NCBI RefSeq assembly: GCF_016862075.1
Contig: NZ_BOMG01000100.1
Span: forward strand, 1 to 48,516
Source: Actinoplanes couchii
GTDB lineage: Bacteria > Actinomycetota > Actinomycetes > Mycobacteriales > Micromonosporaceae
Direction of reading: 5' to 3'
DNA: 48,516 nt
The notes under the pieces were generated by a model, which worked only from the letters and a program-made list of their open reading frames with translations, was not told the DNA's origin and did no database searches. The position numbers and the translations under genes are program-made. Shown in pieces: positions 14,811 through 23,108 of this stretch; positions within the stretch are counted from its first letter, which is position 1, and each line of letters begins with the position of its first letter.

Positions 14811-15998
14811 CTATTCGTAGCGGAATGCGTCGATCGGGCGGAGGCGGGCGGCCCGGGCGGCGGGCAGGCCACCGAAGAACAGGCCGATCACCACGGACAC
14901 CCCCAGGGCGAGCACCACCGAACTGGGTACGATCACCGGCTGCACGCCGACGATCGAGAACCGGCTGCCGATCATCGCGGCGGCCACCCCCAGCCCACCG
15001 CCGATGACGCTGAGCAGGGTGGCCTCGATCAGGAACTGGGTCAGGATCACCCGGCGGGGCGCACCGAGCGCTTTGCGGATGCCGATCTCCCGGGTCCGTT
15101 CGGTGACCGTGACCAGCATGATGTTGGTGATGCCGATGCCACCGACCAGCAGACTGATCGCGGCCACCGCCCCGAGCAGGGTGGTGAACGTGTCGGCGGT
15201 CTCGGTCTGCGTCTCCAGCAGCTGGGAGGCGTTCTGGATGCGGTAGGTCGCCGAGCCGTCGCTGCCCGCCGGAACCCGCTGGTTCAGGACCGTGGCGATC
15301 TGCGACTGGACGGTGTCGACCTTCGCCGCGTCGTCCGCCTCGACCAGGATCGAGCTGAGCGGCCCGTACCCGGCGAGCACCTGCCGGACCGCGCTGATCG
15401 GGGCGACCACGGTGTCGTTCGCGTCGCCGAACCCGGTCGCGCTCTTCTCCCCCAGCACCCCGGCGATGGTGAACAGCGCCCCGCCGACGGTGACCTGCCG
15501 GCCGACCGGGTCCACACCGGAGAACATCTCCTCGGCCACCGTCTGCCCGATCACCAGCACCCGGCGGGCCTGCGCCTCGTCGTCGGCGGTGAACGCGGCG
15601 CCGGACGCGACCGGGAAGTTGGCGGCGGCGAACCAGGTCGCGGTGGTACCGACGAACGAGGCGACCTCGTGCTCGGCGCCCTCGTAGGTGAGCGTGGCCG
15701 AGGTGCTGACCACCGGCGACACCGACTTGACGTCCGGGGCGAGCATCGGATCGTCGAGGGCGTCGGCGACCCGCACGGTCAGGCCGCCGTCGCCCCGGCT
15801 GGTGCTCATCACGGTCAGCGTGTTGGTGCCGAGCGCCTCGATCCGGCTCGCGACCGCCTGCGCCGACCCGTTGCCGACCGCCACCAGCAGGATCACCGCG
15901 GCGACACCGATCAGGATGCCCAGCATGGTCAGCGCGGACCGCAGTTTGTTGGTCCCGATCCCGCGCAGCGCGAACCGGACGATCTCCGCGAAGTTCAT
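14811..15998 (-). CDS. MacB-like ABC transporter permease (FtsX/MacB_PCD)
   Basis: The 395-residue protein has one N-terminal helix (LTMLGILIGVAAVILLVAVG), a large periplasmic-type MacB_PCD domain (about residues 45-270) and three C-terminal helices starting at LLGAVAAISLLVGGIGITNI, with VTERTREIGIRKALGAPRR, the FtsX signature, between helices. The ATG at 15998 overlaps the ATPase stop (ATGA). In Gram-positives this three-part system with HlyD-like adaptors exports peptides or drugs, or acts as a mechanotransmitter; substrate unknown. Confidence 0.9.
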   Translation of the reverse strand: MNFAEIVRFALRGIGTNKLRSALTMLGILIGVAAVILLVAVGNGSAQAVASRIEALGTNTLTVMSTSRGDGGLTVRVADALDDPMLAPDVKSVSPVVSTSATLTYEGAEHEVASFVGTTATWFAAANFPVASGAAFTADDEAQARRVLVIGQTVAEEMFSGVDPVGRQVTVGGALFTIAGVLGEKSATGFGDANDTVVAPISAVRQVLAGYGPLSSILVEADDAAKVDTVQSQIATVLNQRVPAGSDGSATYRIQNASQLLETQTETADTFTTLLGAVAAISLLVGGIGITNIMLVTVTERTREIGIRKALGAPRRVILTQFLIEATLLSVIGGGLGVAAAMIGSRFSIVGVQPVIVPSSVVLALGVSVVIGLFFGGLPAARAARLRPIDAFRYE

Positions 15999-16714
15999 CG
16001 CGCCACCACCGCCGCGTGCCGCCCGGTCGGCCGCTGCGGCGCGTCCGAGGAGATCCGGCCGTCGAAGAGCTTGACCAGCCGGTCGGCGCGGGCGCCCACC
16101 TCCTCCTCGTGCGTGATGAGCACGATGGTCCGGCCGGTCGCGTTCAGGTCGTCGAGCACCGCCAGCACCTCCTCGGTGGCGTGGCTGTCCAGGTTTCCGG
16201 TCGGTTCGTCGGCGAGCAGCAGCGCCGGCTCGGTGACCAGCGCGCGGGCCACCGCCACCCGCTGCTGCTGGCCGCCGGAGAGCTGATTCGGCTCGTGCTC
16301 GGCCCGGTCGGCCAGACCCACCAGATCCAGGGCGGACATCGCCCGGCGGTGCCGTTCGGCGGCCTTCATGCCGGAGTACGCCAGAGGCAGCTCGACGTTC
16401 GCGACCGCGCTGGTCCGGGGGATCAGGTTGAACGACTGGAAGACGAAACCGATCAGCCGGTTCCGGGCCAGGGCCAGCTGCTCGTCGCTGAGTTCCCGGA
16501 CGTCCACCCCGTTCAGCAGGTAGCGGCCGGTGGTCGGCACGTCCAGGCAGCCCAGGATGTTCATCAGCGTCGACTTGCCGGAGCCGGACGAGCCCATCAC
16601 CGCGACGTACTCGCCCGCGTCCACCGACAGGGTCACGCCGTCGAGGGCGCGGACCTCGGTGTCGCCGCGCCCGTACACCTTGGTCAGTTCCCGGACGTCC
16701 AGCACCGGCCGCAT
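15995..16714 (-). CDS. MacB/LolD-type ABC transporter ATP-binding protein
   Basis: All nucleotide-binding motifs are intact: Walker A GSSGSGKST, Q-loop VFQSFNL, signature LSGGQQQRVAVARAL, Walker B LLLADEPTGNLD and H-loop LITHEEEV. The 239-residue length is normal. ATG 16714 lies 2 bp after the adaptor stop, and the gene overlaps the permease by ATGA. It energises the permease at 14811-15998. Confidence 0.93.
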   Translation of the reverse strand: MRPVLDVRELTKVYGRGDTEVRALDGVTLSVDAGEYVAVMGSSGSGKSTLMNILGCLDVPTTGRYLLNGVDVRELSDEQLALARNRLIGFVFQSFNLIPRTSAVANVELPLAYSGMKAAERHRRAMSALDLVGLADRAEHEPNQLSGGQQQRVAVARALVTEPALLLADEPTGNLDSHATEEVLAVLDDLNATGRTIVLITHEEEVGARADRLVKLFDGRISSDAPQRPTGRHAAVVAR

Positions 16715-16716
16715 GA

Positions 16717-17832
16717 TCAGCGCCCGCCCGTGCCGCCGCCGGGTGGCCCGCCCTGGCCGCCGCCACCGGGGAATCCGCCGGTGCCGCGGCCGGTGTTCCC
16801 GGTCGTGGCCACGGTGGTCTCCGGGATCACCACCCGTTCACCGGCGGTCAGCCCTTCGGTGATCTGCGACGCGTCGTCCCCGGCCAGCCCCACCGTCACC
16901 GGGCGGACCTCCCGGGTGCCGGCCGCGGTGAGCGTGGTGACCGACCGGCGGTTGCCGGTGCTGGTGATCGCCGCCGGGTTGACCATGACGGCGTCCGCGA
17001 CGGTGCCCGTCACCACCGACACGCTCACCGTCTGACCCGGCTTGGTCCCGGCCGGCGGGGTCGGCAGGCTGATCGTGACGCCGTAGGTGACGACGTTGTT
17101 CGTGGTGGTCGCGGTCGGGTCGACGGCGACCACCTTGCCGGTCGTGGTGGCGCCGCTCAGCGCGTTCCACACCACGGTGGCGGTCTGCCCGGCCTTCAGC
17201 TCGGTCGCGGCGGACTCCGGGAACGCCGCCGTGATCTGCAGTTTCGTCAGATCCACCAGGTCCACGAACCCGCCGGTGGTGCCCTGCCCGGAGACCGTCG
17301 ACGACCCGCCGAGACTGCCGTTGATCGCGACCACGGTGCCGGCCATCGGGGCCAGCAACCGGGTGCCGGCCACCGCGGCCTCCGCCTCGTCCACGGCGAT
17401 CTCGGCCTCGGCCACCGCGTTCGTGGCGGTGCCGGTGTCGGTGGCCGCGATCTCCGCCCGGTCCAGGGAGGCCTTCGCGGCGTCCCGGTTCGCCCTCGCC
17501 AGGGCCAGGTCGCGCTGCGCGTCGGTGGGGTCGACCCGGGCCAGCAGCGCGCCGGCCGCCACCGCCCGGCCCACCTTCGCGCTGATCTGGGTGACCGTGC
17601 CCGCCGTGGTGAACGTCGCGGTCGCGGTGGCGGCACTGGCCACCGCCCCGTCCGCGGTCACCGTGCGGGTCACCGTGCCCTGCGAGACGGTCACCGTGCG
17701 GATGCCGGACGCACTCGCCCCGGTCGTCTCGGAGGTGTCCCGCAGCAGGGTCCAGCCCCAGACCCCGGCACCGACGATCAGCAGGGCCAGCAGGGCGTTC
17801 ACCGCCGTACTGGGGCGTCGAAGCGCTTTCAC
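16717..17832 (-). CDS. HlyD/MacA-like membrane fusion protein 2
   Basis: The N-terminal helix (NALLALLIVGAGVWGWTLL) is followed by a lipoyl/barrel-sandwich half (ATFTTAGTVTQISAKVGRAV), a short alpha-hairpin (residues about 115-150), the second lipoyl half (PMAGTVVAINGSLGG), a beta-barrel and a Gly-rich tail (GGFPGGGGQGGPPGGG). The 371 residues fit the family. In monoderm bacteria such adaptors couple MacB-like pumps to the cell wall. Second adaptor of the operon. Confidence 0.87.
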   Translation of the reverse strand: MKALRRPSTAVNALLALLIVGAGVWGWTLLRDTSETTGASASGIRTVTVSQGTVTRTVTADGAVASAATATATFTTAGTVTQISAKVGRAVAAGALLARVDPTDAQRDLALARANRDAAKASLDRAEIAATDTGTATNAVAEAEIAVDEAEAAVAGTRLLAPMAGTVVAINGSLGGSSTVSGQGTTGGFVDLVDLTKLQITAAFPESAATELKAGQTATVVWNALSGATTTGKVVAVDPTATTTNNVVTYGVTISLPTPPAGTKPGQTVSVSVVTGTVADAVMVNPAAITSTGNRRSVTTLTAAGTREVRPVTVGLAGDDASQITEGLTAGERVVIPETTVATTGNTGRGTGGFPGGGGQGGPPGGGTGGR

Positions 17833-17890
17833 ACCGACATCATGCCTTCCGGGCGGTTCGTGTCGCTCACAATCGGAAAGGGTTCACCCG

Positions 17891-19180
17891 TCACCAGGAC
17901 CGGACCACCCGGTCGCCCTCGGCCAGGCCGTCCAGGATCTCGGTGTACTGGTCGCCGCGCAGGCCGACGGTCACCAGCCGCTCCGACGAGCGGCTGCCGC
18001 TGCGCAGCAGAACCGTGCCGGCGCCGCTGGACACGTCGTGCACCGCCGTCGACGGCACCCGCAGCGCCGCCGCCACCTCACCGGTCCGTACCTTGACCTG
18101 GGCACTCTGGCCGAGCAGCAGGTCGCTGGGCGACTCGGCGAAGGAGACCAGCACGCCGTAGCGGACCAGGGTGCCGTCCGAGGTGCCGACCGGGTCGACC
18201 TGCACCACCCGGCCGGACCGGATCACGTCCGAGTCGGCCAGGGTGATCGTGGCGCTCTGCCCCGGTGTCAGCGCGCCCGCGTCCGCCTCCGGAAATTCGG
18301 CACGGACCTGCATGGTGTACGTGTCGGCCAGGCTCACGAAACCGGAACCCCCGCGCACCTGATCGCCGACACTGCCGGAGACCGCCACCACGGTCCCGGC
18401 GATCGGCGCGGTGATGGTGGCGCCGGATTTCGCCTTGGTGGCCTGCTCCACGGCCCGGGCGGCCCGGTTGATCTGCTGCTCGGCGGCGAGGATGCCGTCG
18501 TTCCCCCGGGCCGGGAAGCCCTGGGTGGCGCAGGGAGTGGCGGCCGCCCTGCGACCGGCGGGGCGGGGCATGATCTCGTCGGCGCTTTCGGTGGCTGTGG
18601 CGCTGGCGCTTTCGGTGGCTGTGGCGCCGGCGCTTTCCGGGGCGGGCGTGGACAGGATGATGACGTCGTCCGTGATCACCGCGTCGGTGGCGGCAACGGC
18701 GGGGGTGGCCGCTGGAATGGCCGCCGGGGTGGCGGCGGTGCGGGCCGGGCGGGCGCAGGTCGCGGCGCTGGCCGTCGCGCGGACGTCGGCGGCGGTCGCC
18801 GTGCCGAGCCGGGCCCGGGCCTCGGTGAGCTGGGCGTTCGCGTCGCTGACGGCGTCGGTCACGTCGGTGCCGTCCAGGGTGGCCAGGGTCTGCCCTTTGA
18901 CCACCCGGTTCCCGGCGCGGACCGGCACGGTGGCGACGGTGCCGTTCACCCCGAACGCCAGGGTGCGGGTGGTGGCGGGCTCGACCGTGCCGGTGGTGGC
19001 GACGTCCAGGGTCACCGCACCCCGGTCGGCGACCGCGACCACCACGGCGGACACCGGGACCTGTCGCTGCTGGCCGAGCGCGAGGATCACCCCACCGGAG
19101 ACCGCGGCCAGTACGACGAAACCCGCGCCGATCCACCGCACGCGCCGATCACGCCGCCGATCGTCCGATTCGTCGCTCAT
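17891..19180 (-). CDS. HlyD/MacA-like membrane fusion protein 1
   Basis: One N-terminal helix (GAGFVVLAAVSGGVILALG), a lipoyl half-motif (GVNGTVATVPVRAGNRVVKG), an unusually long Ala/Thr-rich insertion in the hairpin (about residues 130-230, including a 24-bp-unit repeat encoding TATESASA), the second lipoyl half (TITAPIAGTVVAVSGSVGDQ) and a beta-barrel. The 429 residues are longer than usual because of the insertion. It is first in the operon, 58 bp before the second adaptor, so the pump has two different adaptors. Confidence 0.85.
   Translation of the reverse strand: MSDESDDRRRDRRVRWIGAGFVVLAAVSGGVILALGQQRQVPVSAVVVAVADRGAVTLDVATTGTVEPATTRTLAFGVNGTVATVPVRAGNRVVKGQTLATLDGTDVTDAVSDANAQLTEARARLGTATAADVRATASAATCARPARTAATPAAIPAATPAVAATDAVITDDVIILSTPAPESAGATATESASATATESADEIMPRPAGRRAAATPCATQGFPARGNDGILAAEQQINRAARAVEQATKAKSGATITAPIAGTVVAVSGSVGDQVRGGSGFVSLADTYTMQVRAEFPEADAGALTPGQSATITLADSDVIRSGRVVQVDPVGTSDGTLVRYGVLVSFAESPSDLLLGQSAQVKVRTGEVAAALRVPSTAVHDVSSGAGTVLLRSGSRSSERLVTVGLRGDQYTEILDGLAEGDRVVRSW
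18580..18645. repeat. 24-bp repeat in the adaptor hairpin
   Basis: Cgctttcggtggctgtggcg occurs twice 24 bp apart with a third partial copy; in frame (ESASATAT). Confidence 0.75.
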
Positions 19181-19268
19181 GTAGATGAATTGTGACGGGC
19201 GGTGCGGGTCATTCGTACCGAAAAGCGGGTTTGATCTCTAAAGGGCGATCAGCGGTGGAATCGCTTCG

Positions 19269-19280
19269 TAGAGTGAGGGC
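19269..19280 (+). promoter_or_regulatory. Leaderless -10 of the pseudo-receiver gene
   Basis: TAGAGT at 19269-19274 lies 6 nt before GTG 19281; no clear -35 at 17 bp and no Shine-Dalgarno. Confidence 0.45.
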
Positions 19281-20294
19281 GTGCCGCTGACCGGTTACCG
19301 ACCGTGGTCCGTGAAGGCCCTGCTCCGGACGGGTGTGACGCTCGCGCTGCTGGGCGTCGTCGCGGTCGGTTCCCTCGGGGTGCTGCGCAACGGCGTGACG
19401 CTGCGGCAGGAGGCCGCCGTGCGGGAGTCGGTGGCGACCCTGGACCGGATCGGTGCGGTGCAGGCCCTCTCCGACGTCGCACTCTTCCGGGCGGGCGCCG
19501 CCGGGCTGGATCCGGCGTATCGACTGAACCCGGCCGGGGACGTCGCCACGCTTCGTAAGGCCCTCGCCAGGGTCCGGGAGCGCGAACAGGTCCGGCTGGA
19601 CCGGCGGCTCGGCGACCTGCGGGGCGAGGCCCGGACGACCCGCTGGCTCATCGGCTGGGCCACTGTCGCCGTCGGTCTGATCGTCCTGACCGGCGCGCTC
19701 CGGCTGCGGCGCCGGCTCACCCCGGCCACCGGAACGCCGCCGCCGTCCCCGTCTTCAGGTGTGTCTCCCCCTTCAGCCGCGTCTTCGTCTCCGGCGCCGC
19801 ACACGCGGTCGCTGCTGGTGCTGGTCGCCGAGGACGATCCGGTCGATCAGCGGCTGGACCGGCGGCTGCTGGAACGGCTCGGGCACCAGGTGGTGACCGT
19901 CGGGGACGGGGAGGCCGCGGTCGAGGCCGTGCTGCGGGACCGGTTCGACCTGGTGCTGATGGGGTCGGGGCTGCTCGTGCTGGACGGTCCCGCCGCCGTT
20001 CGGCTGATCCACGCCGACCCGCCGTCGCGCGGGCTGCCCCGGATCGTCGCCGTCTGCTCCGACGCCGGTGAACACGAGGAGTTCGTCACGGCGAAGGTGG
20101 ACGGGGTGCTGGCCCGGCCGCTCGACGCCGGCGAGCTGGAGGTCATGCTGGCCCGGTCGGCCGCCTTCCGGGACGTGCGGGCGGCCGCCCCGGACATCCG
20201 CACCTCGGACGACCCGGACGGCAGCGCCTCGGACGGCCCGGCCGGCGGCGCTGGGGACGGACTGGTCAGCGGTCGCCGAGCAGGTAACGGGTGA
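19281..20294 (+). CDS. Membrane protein with C-terminal pseudo-receiver domain
   Basis: Two transmembrane helices (about residues 14-34 and 128-146) flank a short extracytoplasmic helical loop of roughly 90 residues. A linker rich in Pro and Ser leads to a CheY-like domain (LVLVAEDDPVDQRLDRRLLE, about 178-300). The acidic pair EDD is kept, but the phospho-acceptor Asp is Gly228 (DLVLMGSG instead of DLVLMD) and the conserved Lys is Arg (LARPLDAGEL). Phosphorylation is therefore unlikely. The tail is low-complexity. The GTG start is chosen from the leaderless -10. The last 29 bp overlap the convergent TetR gene. Confidence 0.8.
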   Translation: MPLTGYRPWSVKALLRTGVTLALLGVVAVGSLGVLRNGVTLRQEAAVRESVATLDRIGAVQALSDVALFRAGAAGLDPAYRLNPAGDVATLRKALARVREREQVRLDRRLGDLRGEARTTRWLIGWATVAVGLIVLTGALRLRRRLTPATGTPPPSPSSGVSPPSAASSSPAPHTRSLLVLVAEDDPVDQRLDRRLLERLGHQVVTVGDGEAAVEAVLRDRFDLVLMGSGLLVLDGPAAVRLIHADPPSRGLPRIVAVCSDAGEHEEFVTAKVDGVLARPLDAGELEVMLARSAAFRDVRAAAPDIRTSDDPDGSASDGPAGGAGDGLVSGRRAGNG

Positions 20295-20886
20295 CCATGT
20301 CGACCAGTTCGCTCTCGAAAGTGGGCACCGGAACCCGGCCCGGGTCGGCCATCAGCTTGTGCGTGTTGATCTCGACGGTGAACAGGATCAGGTCGGCGGC
20401 AACGGCCACGTCCCCCACCCGGACGTCGGGATGGCGGGTCAGCAGGTCCCGGATCTGAGCCGTCCGGGTCCGGCCGTGCCGGTCGATGGTGTCCAGGAGC
20501 TCCTGGGAGAGCGGCGCCTCCTCGATCATGATGCGCAGCAGCTGCGGGTCCTCGCTGTGGTTGTCGATCGCGTCGCGGACCAGCGCCCGGACCGTGGCCC
20601 TCAGGGTGCCGGGCGCCAGGTCCAGGTCGGTGGCCGAGGTCCAGGTGCCGCGGTCGATGTGCCGGATCAGCAGCTGGGCGAGGATGGCGTCCTTGTTCGG
20701 AAAATACTGGTACAGCGAGCCGATCGAGATGCGGGCCCGCTCGGCGATCCGGTTGGTGGTGCCGGCCGCGTAACCGTGCTCGGTGAAAACGTGAGCAGCG
20801 GCGGTCAGGATCCGATCCCGGGTGAGCTCGGCGCGGACCTGGCGGGGCTCGCGACGTGGCTGAAGACGACGGTCGGCCGACGGCAT
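20266..20886 (-). CDS. TetR-family repressor controlling the flavoreductase fusion
   Basis: The HTH is clear: TRDRILTAAAHVFTEHGYAA, then TNRIAERARISIGSLYQYFP. A C-terminal all-helical ligand domain completes 206 residues. ATG 20886 has GGAGGT 6 nt upstream. It is divergent from the PNPOx-FNR-ferredoxin gene across 67 bp holding a perfect AATAGC-TGA-GCTATT palindrome; local repression of both genes is likely. Confidence 0.9.
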   Translation of the reverse strand: MPSADRRLQPRREPRQVRAELTRDRILTAAAHVFTEHGYAAGTTNRIAERARISIGSLYQYFPNKDAILAQLLIRHIDRGTWTSATDLDLAPGTLRATVRALVRDAIDNHSEDPQLLRIMIEEAPLSQELLDTIDRHGRTRTAQIRDLLTRHPDVRVGDVAVAADLILFTVEINTHKLMADPGRVPVPTFESELVDMVTRYLLGDR

Positions 20887-20923
20887 CCAGGGACCTCCGG
20901 GACTGGGTGAAAGCGAGTAGCCA

Positions 20924-20953
20924 AATAGCTGAGCTATTACTCACAATAGTGCA
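20924..20953. promoter_or_regulatory. TetR operator and promoter of the flavoreductase gene
   Basis: AATAGCTGAGCTATT at 20924-20938 is a perfect 6+3+6 inverted repeat. CACAAT at 20942-20947 lies 6 nt before GTG 20954, matching the leaderless pattern; the palindrome would sit between -35 and -10. The region is notably AT-rich for this genome. Confidence 0.65.
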
Positions 20954-23086
20954 GTGAGCAGCAAAAACAAGAGCATCCTGACAACCGTGCAGCAGGTCGA
21001 GGCGGTCGTCGGCCGGCCCGCGGCGGTGGTCATGCGCAAACAGATCAGCGCCCTCGACGACGGCTGCCGGCTGATCCTGGAGCGCAGCCCGGTCGCGGCG
21101 CTCGGCTACCGCGACGGCGCGGGCGTGAGCACGACGGCCTTCGTCGGCGGCCGGCCCGGATTCGCCCGGATGGCGTCACCCACCCGGATCGTGTTCGACC
21201 TCCCACCCGGCGCGCGCGGACCGGTCTCGCTGTTCTTCCTGCTCCCCGGGGTGGGCGAGGTGCTGCGGGTCAACGGGACCACGACCGGCGCCGAGGTCAC
21301 CGTCGCGGAGGCATTCGTGCACTGTGCGCAGGCCGTGCTCCGGTCCCGGCTGTGGCAGGCGCCCGCCCCGGCGGCGCCGGCGCCCGCGGTGCCCGGCGAC
21401 GGTCCGCTGGCCGGGCCGGGAGTGGCCCGGTTCCTGGCCGCCGCGCCGTTCCTCGCCGTCTCCACCTGGGACGGCCGGGGAGGCAGCGACACCAGCCCGC
21501 GCGGCGACCAGGGCGCGGTGGCCCGGATCCTGGACGGGCGCACGCTCGTCATCGCCGACCGCAAGGGCAACAAACGCGCCGATACGCTGCACAACCTGCT
21601 GTCCGACGACCGGCTCTCGATGGCGGCGCTGGTGCCCGGCCGGGGCGCGGTGCTGCGGCTCCGGGGACGGGGCGCCCTCACCGACGATCCGGAGTTGCTG
21701 GCGACCCTCGCCCTGCGCGGGATGCCACCGCACGCCGCGCTGGTCGTCGATGTCGAGCACGCCGAGGTGTCCGAGGGCGGGGCGGTGACCGAGGCGCGGC
21801 TGTGGTCACCCGGTGGGCACGTCGTCCCCGGTGAGATGCCGGACATGATGGTGCTCGCGTCCCGTCATCTGGCGGCCGGGACCAGGCGGGGCGGTGGCCT
21901 GCTGCGGGCGGTGGCGGCGATCCCCGGGATCGACCGGCTGCTGAATCGGCTGATGGCCGGGGCGTACCGGTCCAGCTTGCGCAAAGAGGGGTACGCCGAC
22001 GGGACGCTGCGGGAGGTGCGGGTCGCGGCGGTCCGGCGGGAGACGCCGAGCGCGGTCACCCTGGTGCTGGCGGATCCGGCGGGCGGGACCTTCGACTTCC
22101 GGCCCGGCCAGTTCTTCACACTGGTCACCGAGGTGGGCGGCAAACCGGTGCGGCGGGCCTACTCGGCGTCGTCGGCACCCGGCTCGAAGCACCTCGAAGT
22201 CACGGTGAAACGGGTCGAGGGCGGCCTGTTCTCCACCCACGCCCACCGGCTGCGCGCCGGGAGCAAGCTGGCGCTGCTGGGCCCGTCCGGCACCTTCCAC
22301 CTGCACCCGTCGAGTCCGTCGGGGCCGCGTCCCCCGACGCTGTCCGGGCCGCTTCCCTCGGAGCCGGCGGGACCGATCTCCACAGCGCAGGCGGGACCTT
22401 TCTCCTCAGCGCAGGCAGGGCCGTCGGGGTCCTTCCGCCCGGAATCCGCGGTGGACGTCGTGCTCGTCGCGGCGGGCAGCGGGGTCACCCCGATGATGAG
22501 CATGATCCGGGCGCGGCTCGCCGGTCCGGAGCTCGGCCGGACCGCCCTCCTTCTCAGCAACCGCGACGAAACGGAGATCATCTTCGCGGCCGAGCTGGCC
22601 CGCCTCGCCGCCGGGAACCCGGACCGGCTGTCGGTCACCCACGTCCTGACCCGCCGGGACGGGCGGCTCGACGCGCCCGGCGTCCGGCGCTGGCTGGCCG
22701 AGGTAGCACCCGCCGAGGACGCGCACTACTACGTCTGTGGTCCCGAACCGCTGATGGACATCGTCCGGTCCTTGGCGCCTGACAAAAAAGTGCACAGCGA
22801 GCGGTATGCCGCGGGCCCGGTCACGGTGGCGACCGAACCGCAGGAGATGACCGTACGGGACAGCGGTGTGATGGTGGGCTCCGCCACGGTCGAACCCGGT
22901 CAGACCCTGCTCGACGCGGGGCTCGCCGCCGGGCTGCCGATGCCGTATTCGTGCACCGCCGGGGGCTGCGGCGAGTGTGCGGTCCGGCTGGTCGAGGGCG
23001 AGGTCACCCGTACCGAATCGGACGGCACCGTGCTCGCCTGCGTGACCTGTCCCCTCTCGGCGGTGAAACTCGATATCGGAGCCTGA
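20954..23086 (+). CDS. Three-module oxidoreductase: PNPOx-like FMN domain, FNR reductase, 2Fe-2S ferredoxin
   Basis: Residues about 150-300 are a pyridoxamine-phosphate-oxidase-like domain (RFLAAAPFLAVSTWDGRGG, SPRGDQGAV, IADRKGNKR). Residues about 350-640 are a ferredoxin-NADP reductase module: FRPGQFFTLV and RRAYSASSAP (FAD), VVLVAAGSGVTPMMSMI (NAD(P)H) and YYVCGPEPLMD. The C-terminus is a plant-type ferredoxin with PYSCTAGGCGECAVRL and LACVTCP (CX4CX2C...C). Electrons would flow NAD(P)H to FAD to 2Fe-2S to a partner or to the FMN domain. A proline/serine-rich insertion of about 40 residues (about 452-495) interrupts the FNR module. Controlled by the adjacent TetR. Confidence 0.88.
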   Translation: MSSKNKSILTTVQQVEAVVGRPAAVVMRKQISALDDGCRLILERSPVAALGYRDGAGVSTTAFVGGRPGFARMASPTRIVFDLPPGARGPVSLFFLLPGVGEVLRVNGTTTGAEVTVAEAFVHCAQAVLRSRLWQAPAPAAPAPAVPGDGPLAGPGVARFLAAAPFLAVSTWDGRGGSDTSPRGDQGAVARILDGRTLVIADRKGNKRADTLHNLLSDDRLSMAALVPGRGAVLRLRGRGALTDDPELLATLALRGMPPHAALVVDVEHAEVSEGGAVTEARLWSPGGHVVPGEMPDMMVLASRHLAAGTRRGGGLLRAVAAIPGIDRLLNRLMAGAYRSSLRKEGYADGTLREVRVAAVRRETPSAVTLVLADPAGGTFDFRPGQFFTLVTEVGGKPVRRAYSASSAPGSKHLEVTVKRVEGGLFSTHAHRLRAGSKLALLGPSGTFHLHPSSPSGPRPPTLSGPLPSEPAGPISTAQAGPFSSAQAGPSGSFRPESAVDVVLVAAGSGVTPMMSMIRARLAGPELGRTALLLSNRDETEIIFAAELARLAAGNPDRLSVTHVLTRRDGRLDAPGVRRWLAEVAPAEDAHYYVCGPEPLMDIVRSLAPDKKVHSERYAAGPVTVATEPQEMTVRDSGVMVGSATVEPGQTLLDAGLAAGLPMPYSCTAGGCGECAVRLVEGEVTRTESDGTVLACVTCPLSAVKLDIGA
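22300..22440 (+). repeat. Low-complexity insertion with a 24-bp repeat in the FNR module
   Basis: In-frame Pro/Ser/Gly segment including a 24-bp unit present twice (ISTAQAGP / FSSAQAGP), between GTFHLHP and VVLVAAGSG. Confidence 0.7.
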
Positions 23087-23096
23087 GGCCGCCACC

Positions 23097-23108
23097 TAGG
23101 GTTCCGGT
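23097..23108 (+). promoter_or_regulatory. Leaderless -10 of the alpha/beta hydrolase
   Basis: TAGGGT at 23097-23102 lies 6 nt before ATG 23109, in the 22-bp gap after the flavoreductase, so the hydrolase may have its own promoter. Confidence 0.45.
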
